NCBI RefSeq assembly: GCF_000400735.1
Contig: NZ_KE007361.1
Span: 43,256 to 107,255, forward strand
From: Acinetobacter tandoii DSM 14970 = CIP 107469
GTDB lineage: Bacteria > Pseudomonadota > Gammaproteobacteria > Pseudomonadales > Moraxellaceae
Reading direction: 5' to 3'
Length of the DNA stretch: 64,000 nucleotides
Positions 8,403-17,757 of the stretch are shown here, piece after piece (positions within the stretch are counted from its first letter, which is position 1; each line of letters starts with the position of its first letter). A model generated the notes under the pieces. It worked only from the letters and a program-made list of their open reading frames with translations, was not told the origin of the DNA and made no database searches. Position numbers and translations under genes: made by a program.

Positions 8403-10082
8403 TTATTTCGGGTCATCTTTTGGCTGAATATCGACATCTTCTTCAGCTTCTCCCGTAGAACCATATGGGTTATTCAACGGTTTATGCTCAGGATCGACCA
8501 ATAGATCATCTGGAACAACCTGATCTGTAGGTGAGGTTTCAGCGGTTTGTGGCTTGACCTGTGTAGATGCCATTGGTGTCGACGTTTTCGGTTGAGGATT
8601 AGGTTCTTTGGCCTGCTTTTTCGCACAGTCAATCAAGTCAGTCAAAATACGTTCCGCAGGTTGACGACCTCCCAAACCAAATGCCAGTGCAAATGCCACA
8701 GCGACAGCACCCAGAGTTAAACCAAATGCCAGATTTACAATTGAATCGGCAATTCCCATTGCTCTTAAGCCCATGGCAACGACCAATCCCATAATGAGCA
8801 CACGAACCAAATTGGCTAACCAAAGCGAACTCTGATATTCACCACGTTGTACAATATTTGCCACCAAATTGGCCAACCAAAATCCAATCACTAAAATGAC
8901 AGCGCCTAATAGAATATTGGCACCAAACTGAATAAACATGGAAATCAGTAGGCTAACCTGCTCTAAGCCCAAGCGATTGGCTGCTTCAGACACCGCAAAC
9001 AGCATGGTAAAGAATACAATCAGATAACCCAGCACACATGAAATTTTCGTAGTGCCTAAAAAGCGCTGTAGATCAAGTTTGGCAGGAATATCATCCACGC
9101 CAGTTCCAGAAACTACATCTACCACCAGATTTGCCACAAAACGCGAAACCACATAAGCAATAATCAAAATTAGCCCAGCCGCAATAATCTGCGGAATCGC
9201 ATTCATAATTTCGTACAACATAGCTGTTGCGGGTTGCGAAATTGAATCAATACCCAAGGCTTCAAATGCAATAATTAAGGCGGTAATAATAATAATGGCG
9301 AAGACAAATGATCCCAGTACATGAGCTAAATTCGAATTCTTAAACAATCCAATTTTTTGCGCTTGTTTTTGTAGATCTAAACTTTGTATCAAGCCTTCCA
9401 GAATACCTCGAACAATTTTTGCCAAAATATAGCCGACAAAAACAATCACAATGGCAATAAATAAATTCGGTAAATATGAAATGGCTTCATTTAACATATT
9501 TTGAATTGGGAATAGCAAACCATTTAAACCTAAAATCGACAGAACAACCGGTAAAAATAGCAATAGAATCAGCCAGTAAACAATCTCACTGATATTTTGA
9601 CTGATTGGACTGACACCTACATCTTCACTCAATTTTTCATCGAGCTGAGTTCGATCCAATAATTTTTTCAGTCCTACTTTCACTAAGTTGGCAAAAATCC
9701 AACCAATAAAAGCAACGGCTGCCGCTGCCAAAAGTTGAGGAATAAATAATAAGAACTGCTGAATCATATTACTAAATGGACCACTGACGCTGGTCAGATT
9801 TAAAACATTCAATGCACCAATCACGGCGATCAGCAATACAATCCAAAAGACAATTCTAGACACGATGTTTTCAATATTGGAACGATGTCCCGTTGCACCC
9901 GAAAGCTTTTGATTGGTGCCTAATTTAGATAATACTTTCTTCACTGCCGCAGCGATCACTAAAGCAATCACCCAACCAATAAGTAAAATAGCAACAGCAG
10001 ACAAAATTGGATGCAACTGATCCCAGTAATACATTCCATTCATTTCAGGGGTTCTCATTCCCCCTTCAAAAAACTCATTCAT
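8403..10082 (-). CDS. mechanosensitive ion channel family protein (conserved TM-helix repeats)
   Basis: A 559-residue, very hydrophobic inner-membrane protein made of repeated units. Each has two helices flanking an amphipathic segment of the type LxxxIPxIIAAxxIxxxG, seen near residues 115-135, 200-220, 290-310 and 385-405. This matches the conserved-TM-helix proteins related to MscS, such as the CmpX type. The last membrane unit (GLTLGAVAVAFALAFGLGGR) resembles an MscS pore helix, but a full MscS beta domain is absent. About 80 polar, Pro/Thr/Asp-rich residues form the C-terminal tail. Probable role in osmotic or membrane-tension response, by family only. Confidence 0.78.
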   Translation of the reverse strand: MNEFFEGGMRTPEMNGMYYWDQLHPILSAVAILLIGWVIALVIAAAVKKVLSKLGTNQKLSGATGHRSNIENIVSRIVFWIVLLIAVIGALNVLNLTSVSGPFSNMIQQFLLFIPQLLAAAAVAFIGWIFANLVKVGLKKLLDRTQLDEKLSEDVGVSPISQNISEIVYWLILLLFLPVVLSILGLNGLLFPIQNMLNEAISYLPNLFIAIVIVFVGYILAKIVRGILEGLIQSLDLQKQAQKIGLFKNSNLAHVLGSFVFAIIIITALIIAFEALGIDSISQPATAMLYEIMNAIPQIIAAGLILIIAYVVSRFVANLVVDVVSGTGVDDIPAKLDLQRFLGTTKISCVLGYLIVFFTMLFAVSEAANRLGLEQVSLLISMFIQFGANILLGAVILVIGFWLANLVANIVQRGEYQSSLWLANLVRVLIMGLVVAMGLRAMGIADSIVNLAFGLTLGAVAVAFALAFGLGGRQPAERILTDLIDCAKKQAKEPNPQPKTSTPMASTQVKPQTAETSPTDQVVPDDLLVDPEHKPLNNPYGSTGEAEEDVDIQPKDDPK

Positions 10083-10244
10083 GTCTATTCCCTCTTCTTA
10101 TTTCTGTTCATAACCGACTCCATTAGGAGCTTGATTGTTGTTGTATTCATAAAAGCATGGAGGTACTTAATCACCTTAGGATTTGTACTTTTTTTAATCA
10201 ACACTCATATGCAGAATTACAACAAAAGGGCACATTCCAATAGC

Positions 10245-10278
10245 AAAAAAGCCCTAGCTTATTGAGCTAGAGCTTTTA
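10245..10278 (-). terminator. terminator of the 49-aa ORF
   Basis: Stem built from AAAGCTCTAGCTC and GCTAGGGCTTT (read on the minus strand), followed by a T-run. It lies downstream of the small minus-strand ORF at 10397-10546. Confidence 0.65.
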
Positions 10279-10396
10279 TTGAATAAAAAAATCATTTAGT
10301 TAAATCATCTGCTTAACTCAAGCAAATCCACCCCGAATTATTGCATCGAACCCCGTCTTCTCACAGTGTTTCGAAGACTTTCCCCGTTGCACATTC

Positions 10397-10546
10397 TTAA
10401 CTTGGCGTTCCGCTTGAAAGCATATAGACCACAAGTGCCAAGAAAAAGATACCGACTAAGATTAGCATGTACACTGGTAAGCGTTTTTTTTGTCTTATTT
10501 CTTCAGCACTCGTGACATGAGGCGGTTTATTGAAATCATGTACCAT
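10397..10546 (-). CDS. small single-span membrane protein (49 aa)
   Basis: Starts MVHDFNKPPHVTSAEEIRQ, then a basic RQKKR patch, then one hydrophobic helix (about residues 24-43) ending near the C-terminus (SSGTPS). The ATG at 10546 has a strong GAGGGG Shine-Dalgarno. The topology suggests cytoplasmic N-terminus and periplasmic C-terminus by the positive-inside rule. It has its own downstream terminator. No family recognised. Confidence 0.65.
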   Translation of the reverse strand: MVHDFNKPPHVTSAEEIRQKKRLPVYMLILVGIFFLALVVYMLSSGTPS

Positions 10547-10701
10547 GTTCCCCTCACAAAACTCATCCCTTGTTGAATTTTTATACTAACAACAAAAACT
10601 ATAAGATTGTGTGACAAAGCATTATTTGATCGTGAGCGCTTGTAAATTATCTATAGAAAAATAACTTAGCTTTCTTTTCTGTAGAGTAGGATCTCGCTTT
10701 T

Positions 10702-11517
10702 TTAAAAAATTCCATGTAGCAATTGGGGTTGCCCCTGCTCAATCACCATTTCATGTTCATCCTTTAAATTCACACCAGAAAATTGTAATTGTTTGGACTT
10801 CGACATGAGGGCAACAAGGCGTTGCACCGCTGTGACTTCATCTAAGCCTGCTGGGCGCACATTCGAAATACAATTACGCATGGCATCATGACAGCCTTTT
10901 TGTGCTTGCCATGTATAGTAAATACCCATGCTATCTGGAGAACTCAAGCCTGGGCGCTCTCCAATCAACATGACCAACATTTGCGCATTTAAAATTTGGG
11001 CAATTTCATCCCCCAAAGCCACCCGACTGCCTGTTGCGATAACAATAGGGGCGATGCTCCAACCTTGTTGAGCACACGCTTCTAACATTTTAGCAATAAA
11101 ACTCACCGCATTATCTTCAATCGCACGTGCAGATAAACCATCACCTGCCACAATTAATACATCATATTGTGTTTGCTCAGATTGCATAGCTGTAAGCATT
11201 TGCCTTGAAGTCGCCGAAAGTTCTCGCCCCAAATCAGGACGTTTCAAATAGGTATCCTTATCGGCTGCACAACTACTGACTTGCACAAAAGGAATGGTCT
11301 GCTGCTTAAGTTGCTGGCTTAATAATTCAATATCAAGCGGTTTTAATACAGCATCTTTGGCTTGGGCATGGGCCAATTGAAACTCTAACAGTGGACGAGT
11401 CGGAAGACTTCCGCCTGTGCGCCCCAAGGCAATTCGAGCATCGGTAAACTGTTTCAGTTGTTCCCAACTGTTTTGTTCAAATTGCTGTGGATATTGAACA
11501 TCATAATGTAACTTCAT
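10702..11517 (-). CDS. eutC: ethanolamine ammonia-lyase light chain
   Basis: The 271-residue small subunit of the adenosylcobalamin-dependent lyase that splits ethanolamine into acetaldehyde and ammonia. The family segments GRTGGSLPTRPLLEFQLAHA and the B12-contacting VAGDGLSARAIEDNA region are visible, as is IGERPGLSSPDSMGIYYTW. It lies 15 bp downstream of eutB and after an ethanolamine permease on the same strand, one catabolic operon without microcompartment shell genes. Confidence 0.95.
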   Translation of the reverse strand: MKLHYDVQYPQQFEQNSWEQLKQFTDARIALGRTGGSLPTRPLLEFQLAHAQAKDAVLKPLDIELLSQQLKQQTIPFVQVSSCAADKDTYLKRPDLGRELSATSRQMLTAMQSEQTQYDVLIVAGDGLSARAIEDNAVSFIAKMLEACAQQGWSIAPIVIATGSRVALGDEIAQILNAQMLVMLIGERPGLSSPDSMGIYYTWQAQKGCHDAMRNCISNVRPAGLDEVTAVQRLVALMSKSKQLQFSGVNLKDEHEMVIEQGQPQLLHGIF

Positions 11518-11532
11518 CCATATCTCCCCAAA

Positions 11533-12918
11533 CTAAGACATCAGCAAGCGCGAAAATCTTTCAGGCATGTGCTGTGGCCATTCCAGTCTTGAACTTTGCT
11601 GTTTTAAAATGCCTTGCTGTTCAAGCCAATTAGTAAATTCAGGTGCTGGCGCAAGTCCTAAAAGTTGACGAATGTATAAAGCATCATGAAATGATGTGGT
11701 TTGATAATTCAACATCACATCATCTGAACCTGGAATGCCCATAATAAAGTTAATACCTGCATTGGCTAATAATGTGAGCAGAATATCCATATCATCCTGA
11801 TCTGCATCGGCATGGTTGGTATAGCAAATATCACAGCCCATCGGGACACCAAGTAATTTTCCGCAGAAGTGGTCTTCTAAGCCTGCACGTATAATCTGTT
11901 TGCCATTATATAAATATTCAGGGCCGATAAACCCCACTACAGTATTGACTAAAAATGGCTTGTACTTGCGTGCTACCGCATAAGCTCGGGCTTCGATGGT
12001 TTGTTGATCTACCCCATGATGGGTTTGACTGGAAAGCGCGCTGCCCTGACCTGTTTCAAAATACATCACATTTTGTCCTACGGTTCCTCGCTTTAAGCTT
12101 AGTGCAGCCTCATAACCTTCTTGGAGTAAAGCTAAATTAATCCCAAAGGCACTATTGGCTTGTTCAGTGCCTGCAATCGACTGAAACATCAAATCTATTG
12201 GAACATTTTTATTCGCCAGTTGAATACCTGAGCTTACATGCGTCAGCACACAAGACTGCGTCGGAATATCATATTCTTGTATAATGTAATCTAGCAGCTT
12301 TAATAGTTCTGACAGGTTTTGCAGGTTATCAGTTGCAGGGTTTATCCCAATCACCGCATCACCATTGCCGTACATCAAACCATCCAAAATACTGGCAGAA
12401 ATCCCCAATACATCATCGGTGGGATGATTGGGTTGTAAGCGTGTCGACAAATGTCCTTCTAAGCCAATGGTATTGCGAAACTGGGTAATCACACGACATT
12501 TTTTTGCGACTAAAATCAAATCCTGATTGCGCATAATTTTACTTACAGCAGCCACCATTTCTGGTGTTAAACTCATCTGTAGTGCAGTCAATTTTTCTGT
12601 AGTAGCATCGGCACTCAATAACCAATTTCGCAAGTCACCTACTGTAAAATGCGAAATCGGATAGAATGCTTCAGCCTCATGTTCATCCATAATCAGTCGG
12701 GTCACTTCATCCTGTTCATAAGGAATCAGCGCTTCATTCAGAAACTGTTTGAGTGGTACATCTGCCAAACACATTTGTGCCGCTACACGCTCTGTTGCAT
12801 TTTGTGCTGCAATCCCTGCAAGCTGATCACCCGAACGTTCAGGTGTCGCCTTTGCCATAAGTGTTTTTAAATCTGAAAAAACATAATGTTGATGTGCAAC
12901 ATCAATCCGATAGATCAC
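11533..12918 (-). CDS. eutB: ethanolamine ammonia-lyase heavy chain
   Basis: The 461-residue catalytic TIM-barrel subunit that binds ethanolamine and, with EutC, coenzyme B12. Segments such as TRLQPNHPTDDVLGISASILDG and GIPGSDDVMLNYQTTSFHD are typical of EutB, and length agrees with characterised subunits (about 453-467). It is the middle gene of permease-eutB-eutC with only 12-15 bp spacing, so translation is probably coupled. Acetaldehyde would be oxidised by a dehydrogenase elsewhere. Confidence 0.96.
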   Translation of the reverse strand: MIYRIDVAHQHYVFSDLKTLMAKATPERSGDQLAGIAAQNATERVAAQMCLADVPLKQFLNEALIPYEQDEVTRLIMDEHEAEAFYPISHFTVGDLRNWLLSADATTEKLTALQMSLTPEMVAAVSKIMRNQDLILVAKKCRVITQFRNTIGLEGHLSTRLQPNHPTDDVLGISASILDGLMYGNGDAVIGINPATDNLQNLSELLKLLDYIIQEYDIPTQSCVLTHVSSGIQLANKNVPIDLMFQSIAGTEQANSAFGINLALLQEGYEAALSLKRGTVGQNVMYFETGQGSALSSQTHHGVDQQTIEARAYAVARKYKPFLVNTVVGFIGPEYLYNGKQIIRAGLEDHFCGKLLGVPMGCDICYTNHADADQDDMDILLTLLANAGINFIMGIPGSDDVMLNYQTTSFHDALYIRQLLGLAPAPEFTNWLEQQGILKQQSSRLEWPQHMPERFSRLLMS

Positions 12919-12930
12919 TGCCCAGACTCC

Positions 12931-14376
12931 TTAAGTATTGAGTTCTTGTTCTGCTGCCTGAATATTGGCAAATTCTTCTTCTGGAGTGCCTGCGACCAAA
13001 TGATGACGGCTATAAATTAAGAAATACAGGATAAAAACCGTGTAAATTGCGGCTGCCATAAACCACACTTTTGGGTCGACCACAAAGCCTGCAACCGTCG
13101 CTATTGCTGCTAAAACTAAGGCAATCGAAGCGGTGACAATACCACCAGGGGCTTTGTAGGGGCGAGGCATATGTGGTTTAGCAATTTTCAATTTAATATA
13201 AGCCATCATCATCAGTACATAAGAAATGGTGGCCCCAAAAACTGCCATCAAAATCAATAGATCACCTTCACCTGATAAAGACAGCATAAACCCAATCACC
13301 CCAGGAATAATGATGGCTAAATGTGGTGCATGGTTTTTATTTGTTAATGAAAGTTTCTTAGGTAAATAGCCTGCGCGAGACAGAGCAAAAATCTGGCGTG
13401 AATAAGCATAAATAATCGAGAAGAAGCTCGCAATCAAGCCTGCTAACCCCACAAAATTAACAAAACCTGCTAACCACGTATTTTCGCCATAGACCACTTT
13501 TAATGCATCTACCAATGGTGCACCAGACTCTTTTAAGGTATCAGCGCCTGCGGCACCTGCACCCAAAAATAAAATGGCTAAGGCAAACACAGCTAAAATC
13601 AGCATTGAACCGATCAAACCACGTGGTAAAGATTTATGTGGCTCCTTGGCTTCTTCTGCCGCCAAAGGCACACCTTCCACCGCCAAGAAAAACCAGATGG
13701 CATAAGGCACAGCCGCCCAAATGCCTAAATAGCCCAAAGGCAAAAATGCACTAGCCCCAACTGCATCGGTTTTGACAGGAATATTGAGTAAATTCTGGCT
13801 GTCAAAGTGCGGCAACATCGCCACAATAAAAACCAGTAATGCTACGGCAGCCACGGCGGTAATAACGAAAATAATTTTTAAGGCTTCTCCCGCACCTTTA
13901 AGGTGAATGCCCATAAAAAACAGATAACAAAGTAAATAAACGAACCAGCCACCAACCCCAAATAAAGATTCACAATAGGCACCAATAAACACGGCAATTG
14001 CAGCAGGAGCAATCGCATATTCAATCAGGATTGCGGTTCCCGTTAAATAGCCACCCAAAGGTCCAAACGCAGTCCGTGCAAAGCTGTAACCTCCTCCCGC
14101 CGTAGGCAGCATGGTCGACATTTCTGACATGGCTAAGCACATACATAAATACATGATGGCAACCACAATCGTGGCAATAAACATGCCACCCCATCCGCCT
14201 TGTGCCAAGCCAAAATTCCAGCCTGCAAAGTCCCCAGAAATAACATACGCAACGCCTAACCCAATCAGTAATAGCCATCCGACAGCGCCTTGCTTGAGTT
14301 TGCGTTGAGCAAAATATTCGGTATTGGAATGATGATCTGAATGAGTGTCAGCAACTACACTTTTGACATTTGACAT
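12931..14376 (-). CDS. eat: ethanolamine permease (APC superfamily)
   Basis: An inner-membrane amino acid/polyamine/organocation transporter of 481 residues with 12 predicted helices. LLLIGLGVAYVISGDFAGWN is the typical first helix of ethanolamine permeases. ATG at 14376 (MSNVKSVVADTHSD) is chosen because GAGG lies 5 bases upstream; a longer reading to 14445 would add an unusual Cys/Lys-rich N-terminus. First gene of the ethanolamine unit; the promoter should lie in 14377-14600. No regulator of the eutR type is adjacent. Confidence 0.9.
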   Translation of the reverse strand: MSNVKSVVADTHSDHHSNTEYFAQRKLKQGAVGWLLLIGLGVAYVISGDFAGWNFGLAQGGWGGMFIATIVVAIMYLCMCLAMSEMSTMLPTAGGGYSFARTAFGPLGGYLTGTAILIEYAIAPAAIAVFIGAYCESLFGVGGWFVYLLCYLFFMGIHLKGAGEALKIIFVITAVAAVALLVFIVAMLPHFDSQNLLNIPVKTDAVGASAFLPLGYLGIWAAVPYAIWFFLAVEGVPLAAEEAKEPHKSLPRGLIGSMLILAVFALAILFLGAGAAGADTLKESGAPLVDALKVVYGENTWLAGFVNFVGLAGLIASFFSIIYAYSRQIFALSRAGYLPKKLSLTNKNHAPHLAIIIPGVIGFMLSLSGEGDLLILMAVFGATISYVLMMMAYIKLKIAKPHMPRPYKAPGGIVTASIALVLAAIATVAGFVVDPKVWFMAAAIYTVFILYFLIYSRHHLVAGTPEEEFANIQAAEQELNT

Positions 14377-14581
14377 AGGCACCTCGCATTTGCTTGATGC
14401 TAAAGAACAATGCATAAGCCATACCAATTTTGACTTTTTGTTCAAATTGATTTGTATTTATAAAAAAGTAGATGGTCTGCTTTAAAACATAAACTTTTTT
14501 TGCTTGATGAGGGATATCGTTACAGCTCAGCGCACGTCAAAGAATATGTAACCAATCTGCCGCAATATGGCGAAACTAGAG

Positions 14582-14587
14582 TATAAT
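14582..14587 (+). promoter_or_regulatory. -10 box for the 141-aa hypothetical gene
   Basis: A consensus TATAAT lies 33 bases before the ATG at 14620. A matching -35 is poor. Transcription would start near 14594, giving a short leader without a clear Shine-Dalgarno. Confidence 0.45.
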
Positions 14588-14619
14588 TATGCACCTCATT
14601 TTAAATGCTCCTAATCTTT

Positions 14620-15042
14620 ATGGCGTATAGTCAACAAAGTGTCACACTTGATCTTGACACCGACGTCACACATCAATGTTCACTACACTACACACGTGAT
14701 CAGCATCTGATTGGTATTATTGAATTTACCAAGCCAAGCTATGTGCTGAAATGGGGTGATTTAGAATATTTCCGTCGTCGTACTGAAGAATTTTCAGTCA
14801 TGCCTTTTCCAGAGTGCGTGAATGCAATGATTGTGGACATTCGCAATATAGCGGCATTTTTAGACAATGAAGTGCCAATTTTGCCTTGGCGTTTAGTGGA
14901 AGAAGAATGCCCTGTCCGTTTAGTGGTGCCACAAGATCGTCTGGAATATTATGCAGGCTTTTTTGAACCAACATGGCTCAGCACAGATTTAGACAGTGCC
15001 ATTTATGAAATTCGCGATTTTATGGACATGTTCGTGCACTAA
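14620..15042 (+). CDS. conserved hypothetical protein, about 140 aa
   Basis: A soluble acidic protein, MAYSQQSVTLDLDTDVTH onward, with a Trp/Tyr-rich core (YVLKWGDLEYFRRRTEEF) and a C-terminus ending IYEIRDFMDMFVH. No catalytic motif or domain recognised; the alternating pattern suggests a mixed alpha/beta fold, possibly STAS-like, but this is only an impression. ATG at 14620 is preferred to ATG at 14605 because of its distance from the TATAAT box. Monocistronic, ending in a shared terminator. Confidence 0.7.
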   Translation: MAYSQQSVTLDLDTDVTHQCSLHYTRDQHLIGIIEFTKPSYVLKWGDLEYFRRRTEEFSVMPFPECVNAMIVDIRNIAAFLDNEVPILPWRLVEEECPVRLVVPQDRLEYYAGFFEPTWLSTDLDSAIYEIRDFMDMFVH

Positions 15043-15053
15043 GTTTTAGCGAC

Positions 15054-15083
15054 AAAAAAATCCTCCTAAATGGAGGATTTTTA
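15054..15083. terminator. bidirectional terminator
   Basis: AAAAATCCTCC and GGAGGATTTTT arms around TAAAT, between convergent genes; T-runs follow on both strands. Confidence 0.85.
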
Positions 15084-15122
15084 ATGTTCATTCAAAATGC
15101 TAATAACCAATCAAATTGGGAT

Positions 15123-15884
15123 TTACCAATAATTTTCTACCGCGATATTGCCCTCACCACGGCGATTCATGGTTAAACCCCGCGCTTTCAACGCTTCTTT
15201 GGTATCTTCTACCATTTGCGGATTACCACACAACATCACATGACTTGTTGCAGGATTAAGTTGGCAGCCAACAGCTTGTTCAAGTGCACCATTCTCGATC
15301 AATATTGGCAAACGATCATGCAATACGGCTTGCGGATCACGGGTCACAATCGGCACAAATTTAAAACCTGTATGCCCTTCACCAAAAGTCTGCGCAATCT
15401 CTTGAATACGCTCAACATAAGCCAATTCGGAAGCAGTACGAACACTATAGACCAAATAAATATGTTGATATTTGCTCCATGTGTCAAAGTCTTGCAGCAT
15501 GGAAACAAAAGGGGCCAAGCCTGTGCCTGTTGCCAATAACCATAAATCCTGAGGTAATGGTAACTGATAACGGGTAAGTGTTAAAAATCCATAAGGGATT
15601 TTTTCTAAATACAGTTCATCACCCACTTGTAAGTGTTGCAAGTTGGACGTAAATGCCCCATCAGGTACTACAATTGAAAAGAATTCTAAGGTTTCATCAA
15701 ACGGTGAAGACACAATTGAATAGGCTCGAACCACCAACTCATCGCCAACTTTTAACCCAATACGGGCAAATTGACCTGCGGTAAACTTAAAATGTGCAGG
15801 ACGTGTCATGGTGAAACTAAATAAAGTATTGGTCCAGCGCTGAACAGATAAAACCTTTTCTACGCTAAATTTTTCAATTGACAT
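15123..15884 (-). CDS. fpr: ferredoxin/flavodoxin-NADP+ reductase
   Basis: A 253-residue FAD enzyme passing electrons between NADPH and ferredoxin or flavodoxin. The FAD motif RAYSIVSSP (about residues 53-61), the NADP-binding GTGLAPFVSML and the C-terminal aromatic end VENYW are diagnostic of bacterial Fpr. It is divergent from a LysR regulator 85 bp away, the same arrangement as fprA-finR in Pseudomonas, where the regulator activates the reductase under oxidative stress. That control is inferred from arrangement. Confidence 0.93.
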   Translation of the reverse strand: MSIEKFSVEKVLSVQRWTNTLFSFTMTRPAHFKFTAGQFARIGLKVGDELVVRAYSIVSSPFDETLEFFSIVVPDGAFTSNLQHLQVGDELYLEKIPYGFLTLTRYQLPLPQDLWLLATGTGLAPFVSMLQDFDTWSKYQHIYLVYSVRTASELAYVERIQEIAQTFGEGHTGFKFVPIVTRDPQAVLHDRLPILIENGALEQAVGCQLNPATSHVMLCGNPQMVEDTKEALKARGLTMNRRGEGNIAVENYW

Positions 15885-15969
15885 GATTTCGACGTGGCAT
15901 CAAAGACTGCGCTCATGTTAGCATGACAATATAATTTATTAATATTTTTTAAATGTTAAGGCTACATTC

Positions 15970-16848
15970 ATGCGCATGACTTTACGCCAATTGGCTGTTT
16001 TTGTAGCAGTCGCTCAGGAAGGCACCGTCACCAAAGCCAGCGACGCGGTGAAGTTGACTCAAAGTGCTGCAAGTATGGCACTGGCAGATCTGGAAGATGG
16101 TTTAGGGGCTCCTTTGTTTGACCGTTTGGGTAAGCGTCTGCAATTGAATGATCTAGGTCGTTTCTTATTGCCACAAGCCCTTGAAATTTTAGGACGCTGT
16201 GAAGCCTTTGAACAAGCGGCAAAAGGTGAATTACAAAGTATCGATTTGCGTTTAGGGGCAACCTTAACCATCAGTGATTACTTAATGCCTGATTTAATGG
16301 CAGATTTTTTACAAATTCAACCACAAGCACATTTACAACTTCAGGTGGGTAATACGCGCCAAATGATTGAAGCAGTCAACCAATTTCAGTTAGATCTGGC
16401 TTTAATTGAAGGTTCATGCCACTTACCTCAACTCCAATGTATCCATTGGCGGGATGATGAACTGGCGGTCTGTTGTGCCCCTAATCATCCCTTGGCACGC
16501 TTGAATCGTGAACTCAGTCCTGCTGACTTTGATAATGTCGAATGGATTCTACGCGAAGAAGGTTCGGGGACTCGTGAAGTGTTTGACAATGCCATTTTGC
16601 AAGATTTGCCTGATGCCAATATCCGCCTGACCCTTGGACATAACGAAGCAATTCTTAAAATTGTTGCGGGTGGTTTGGGCATGTCCTGTATTTCTAAACT
16701 CGCGATTGAACCTTTACAAGAAAAAGGACACTTAGTGGTACTGAATACACCATTCTGGCAACTCTCACGACCATTATTCATGTTAGTACATCGCCAAAAG
16801 TATCAAGGGCCTGGTTTAAAAGCCTTTATGAAGTTCTGTGAAGGTTAA
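15970..16848 (+). CDS. LysR family regulator, FinR-like
   Basis: A 292-residue LysR protein with an N-terminal winged HTH (MRMTLRQLAVFVAVAQEGTV... SQSAASMALADLE pattern, residues 1-60) and a periplasmic-binding-like effector domain (about 90-290). Its divergent position next to fpr suggests it is the FinR equivalent controlling that gene. It ends in a strong terminator. The effector is unknown. Confidence 0.86.
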   Translation: MRMTLRQLAVFVAVAQEGTVTKASDAVKLTQSAASMALADLEDGLGAPLFDRLGKRLQLNDLGRFLLPQALEILGRCEAFEQAAKGELQSIDLRLGATLTISDYLMPDLMADFLQIQPQAHLQLQVGNTRQMIEAVNQFQLDLALIEGSCHLPQLQCIHWRDDELAVCCAPNHPLARLNRELSPADFDNVEWILREEGSGTREVFDNAILQDLPDANIRLTLGHNEAILKIVAGGLGMSCISKLAIEPLQEKGHLVVLNTPFWQLSRPLFMLVHRQKYQGPGLKAFMKFCEG

Positions 16849-16860
16849 TCTGCTATTGTA

Positions 16861-16891
16861 AAAATGCTCCTAGACAGGAGCATTTTTTATT
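16861..16891. terminator. terminator after LysR gene
   Basis: AAATGCTCCT and AGGAGCATTT arms around AGAC with a following T-run; also followed by T's on the minus strand and therefore usable by the convergent gene at 16899. Confidence 0.85.
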
Positions 16892-16898
16892 TCAGAAT

Positions 16899-17654
16899 TT
16901 ATCTTCTAAACTGCTTCTCACATGGCTCACCATCATGATTGCCATCCATTTGTGTATTTGGGCAATTTCTTATGAAAAATACGGCTTCATCATAAGATCG
17001 CATCTGACTACAGTGTGTGCGTCCATCACATTTAAAATCAGCAATCGGCTCATTTTTTTGTACAATAGCTAATTTTGAAGCTTCAGATTGGGGCGATACA
17101 CTTATATTCCTCTGTTGCGTATTCACCGCATATCCAACTGTATCTAAGTTTTTGCGTCCCTGAACCGAGAGAATTCGATCAGGTAAATGACCCAATGCTT
17201 CTCGCTGTTGCTCCACAATTCGCTTTTGTTCTTTAATGAGTTGTTCTGCTTTTAATTGTTTGGCTACGCGATGATCCTGCACTTTTTGATAGGCGACAAA
17301 ACCTAATCCAGCAATGACAATCAGAACGAATAAAACCATGTATTTTAAACGTGATACAGATTTTCTTGGCAGAACAATTTTCTCTGCGGGCGGTATTGAT
17401 CTGTAATTGAAACTATGCTGCTCAAGAAGCGGTTGATCTTCTGGCTTTAAATTTAGGCGCACGATATCAGATGCCTTAAATTCCCCCTGTTCTTCGATTA
17501 CGCGAAACTTGAGCAGTTCTCCCTCATTGGGCTTAATGTGCCAGCTTGGGAAATCTTTAATGTGGAAAAAGATGTCTTTCGGCTCATCTTCAACCTGAAT
17601 AAAACCAAAACCACGTGTAGAATTGTAGTGCTTAATCTTCCCCTCAAGAAACAT
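16899..17654 (-). CDS. cold-shock domain - transmembrane - Excalibur protein
   Basis: A 251-residue protein with three parts. A cold-shock domain covers residues 1-67 (GKIKHYNSTRGFGFIQ with the RNP1-like motif and DIFFHIKDF RNP2-like motif). A single membrane helix lies at about 104-122, followed by a basic coiled stretch. The C-terminus (about 205-248) is Excalibur-like, with CDGRTHCSQM and DGNHDGEPCE, a putative Ca-binding Cys pair fold. This places a nucleic-acid-binding domain inside and a Ca-binding domain outside the inner membrane. Function unknown. It is followed, with the same polarity, by no other gene. Confidence 0.78.
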   Translation of the reverse strand: MFLEGKIKHYNSTRGFGFIQVEDEPKDIFFHIKDFPSWHIKPNEGELLKFRVIEEQGEFKASDIVRLNLKPEDQPLLEQHSFNYRSIPPAEKIVLPRKSVSRLKYMVLFVLIVIAGLGFVAYQKVQDHRVAKQLKAEQLIKEQKRIVEQQREALGHLPDRILSVQGRKNLDTVGYAVNTQQRNISVSPQSEASKLAIVQKNEPIADFKCDGRTHCSQMRSYDEAVFFIRNCPNTQMDGNHDGEPCEKQFRR

Positions 17655-17695
17655 AATTTGCCCTAAAATTTTTTATTTTTTCTATTCTAATCAAT

Positions 17696-17722
17696 AAAAA
17701 AGAGACCCTAAAGCCTCTTTTT
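17696..17722 (-). terminator. terminator of the small cold-shock gene
   Basis: AAAAAGAGGC and CTCTTTTTT arms (minus strand) with T-run, between the two cold-shock genes; A-run on the other strand makes it nearly symmetric. Confidence 0.7.
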
Positions 17723-17757
17723 AAAATTCAAAAAGAAATAATTCTATGATTGCGTGA

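Noticed and set aside
10011..10265. 84-aa plus-strand frame overlapping the channel gene start
   Set aside because: Antisense to the conserved N-terminus, no Shine-Dalgarno, ends inside a terminator hairpin.
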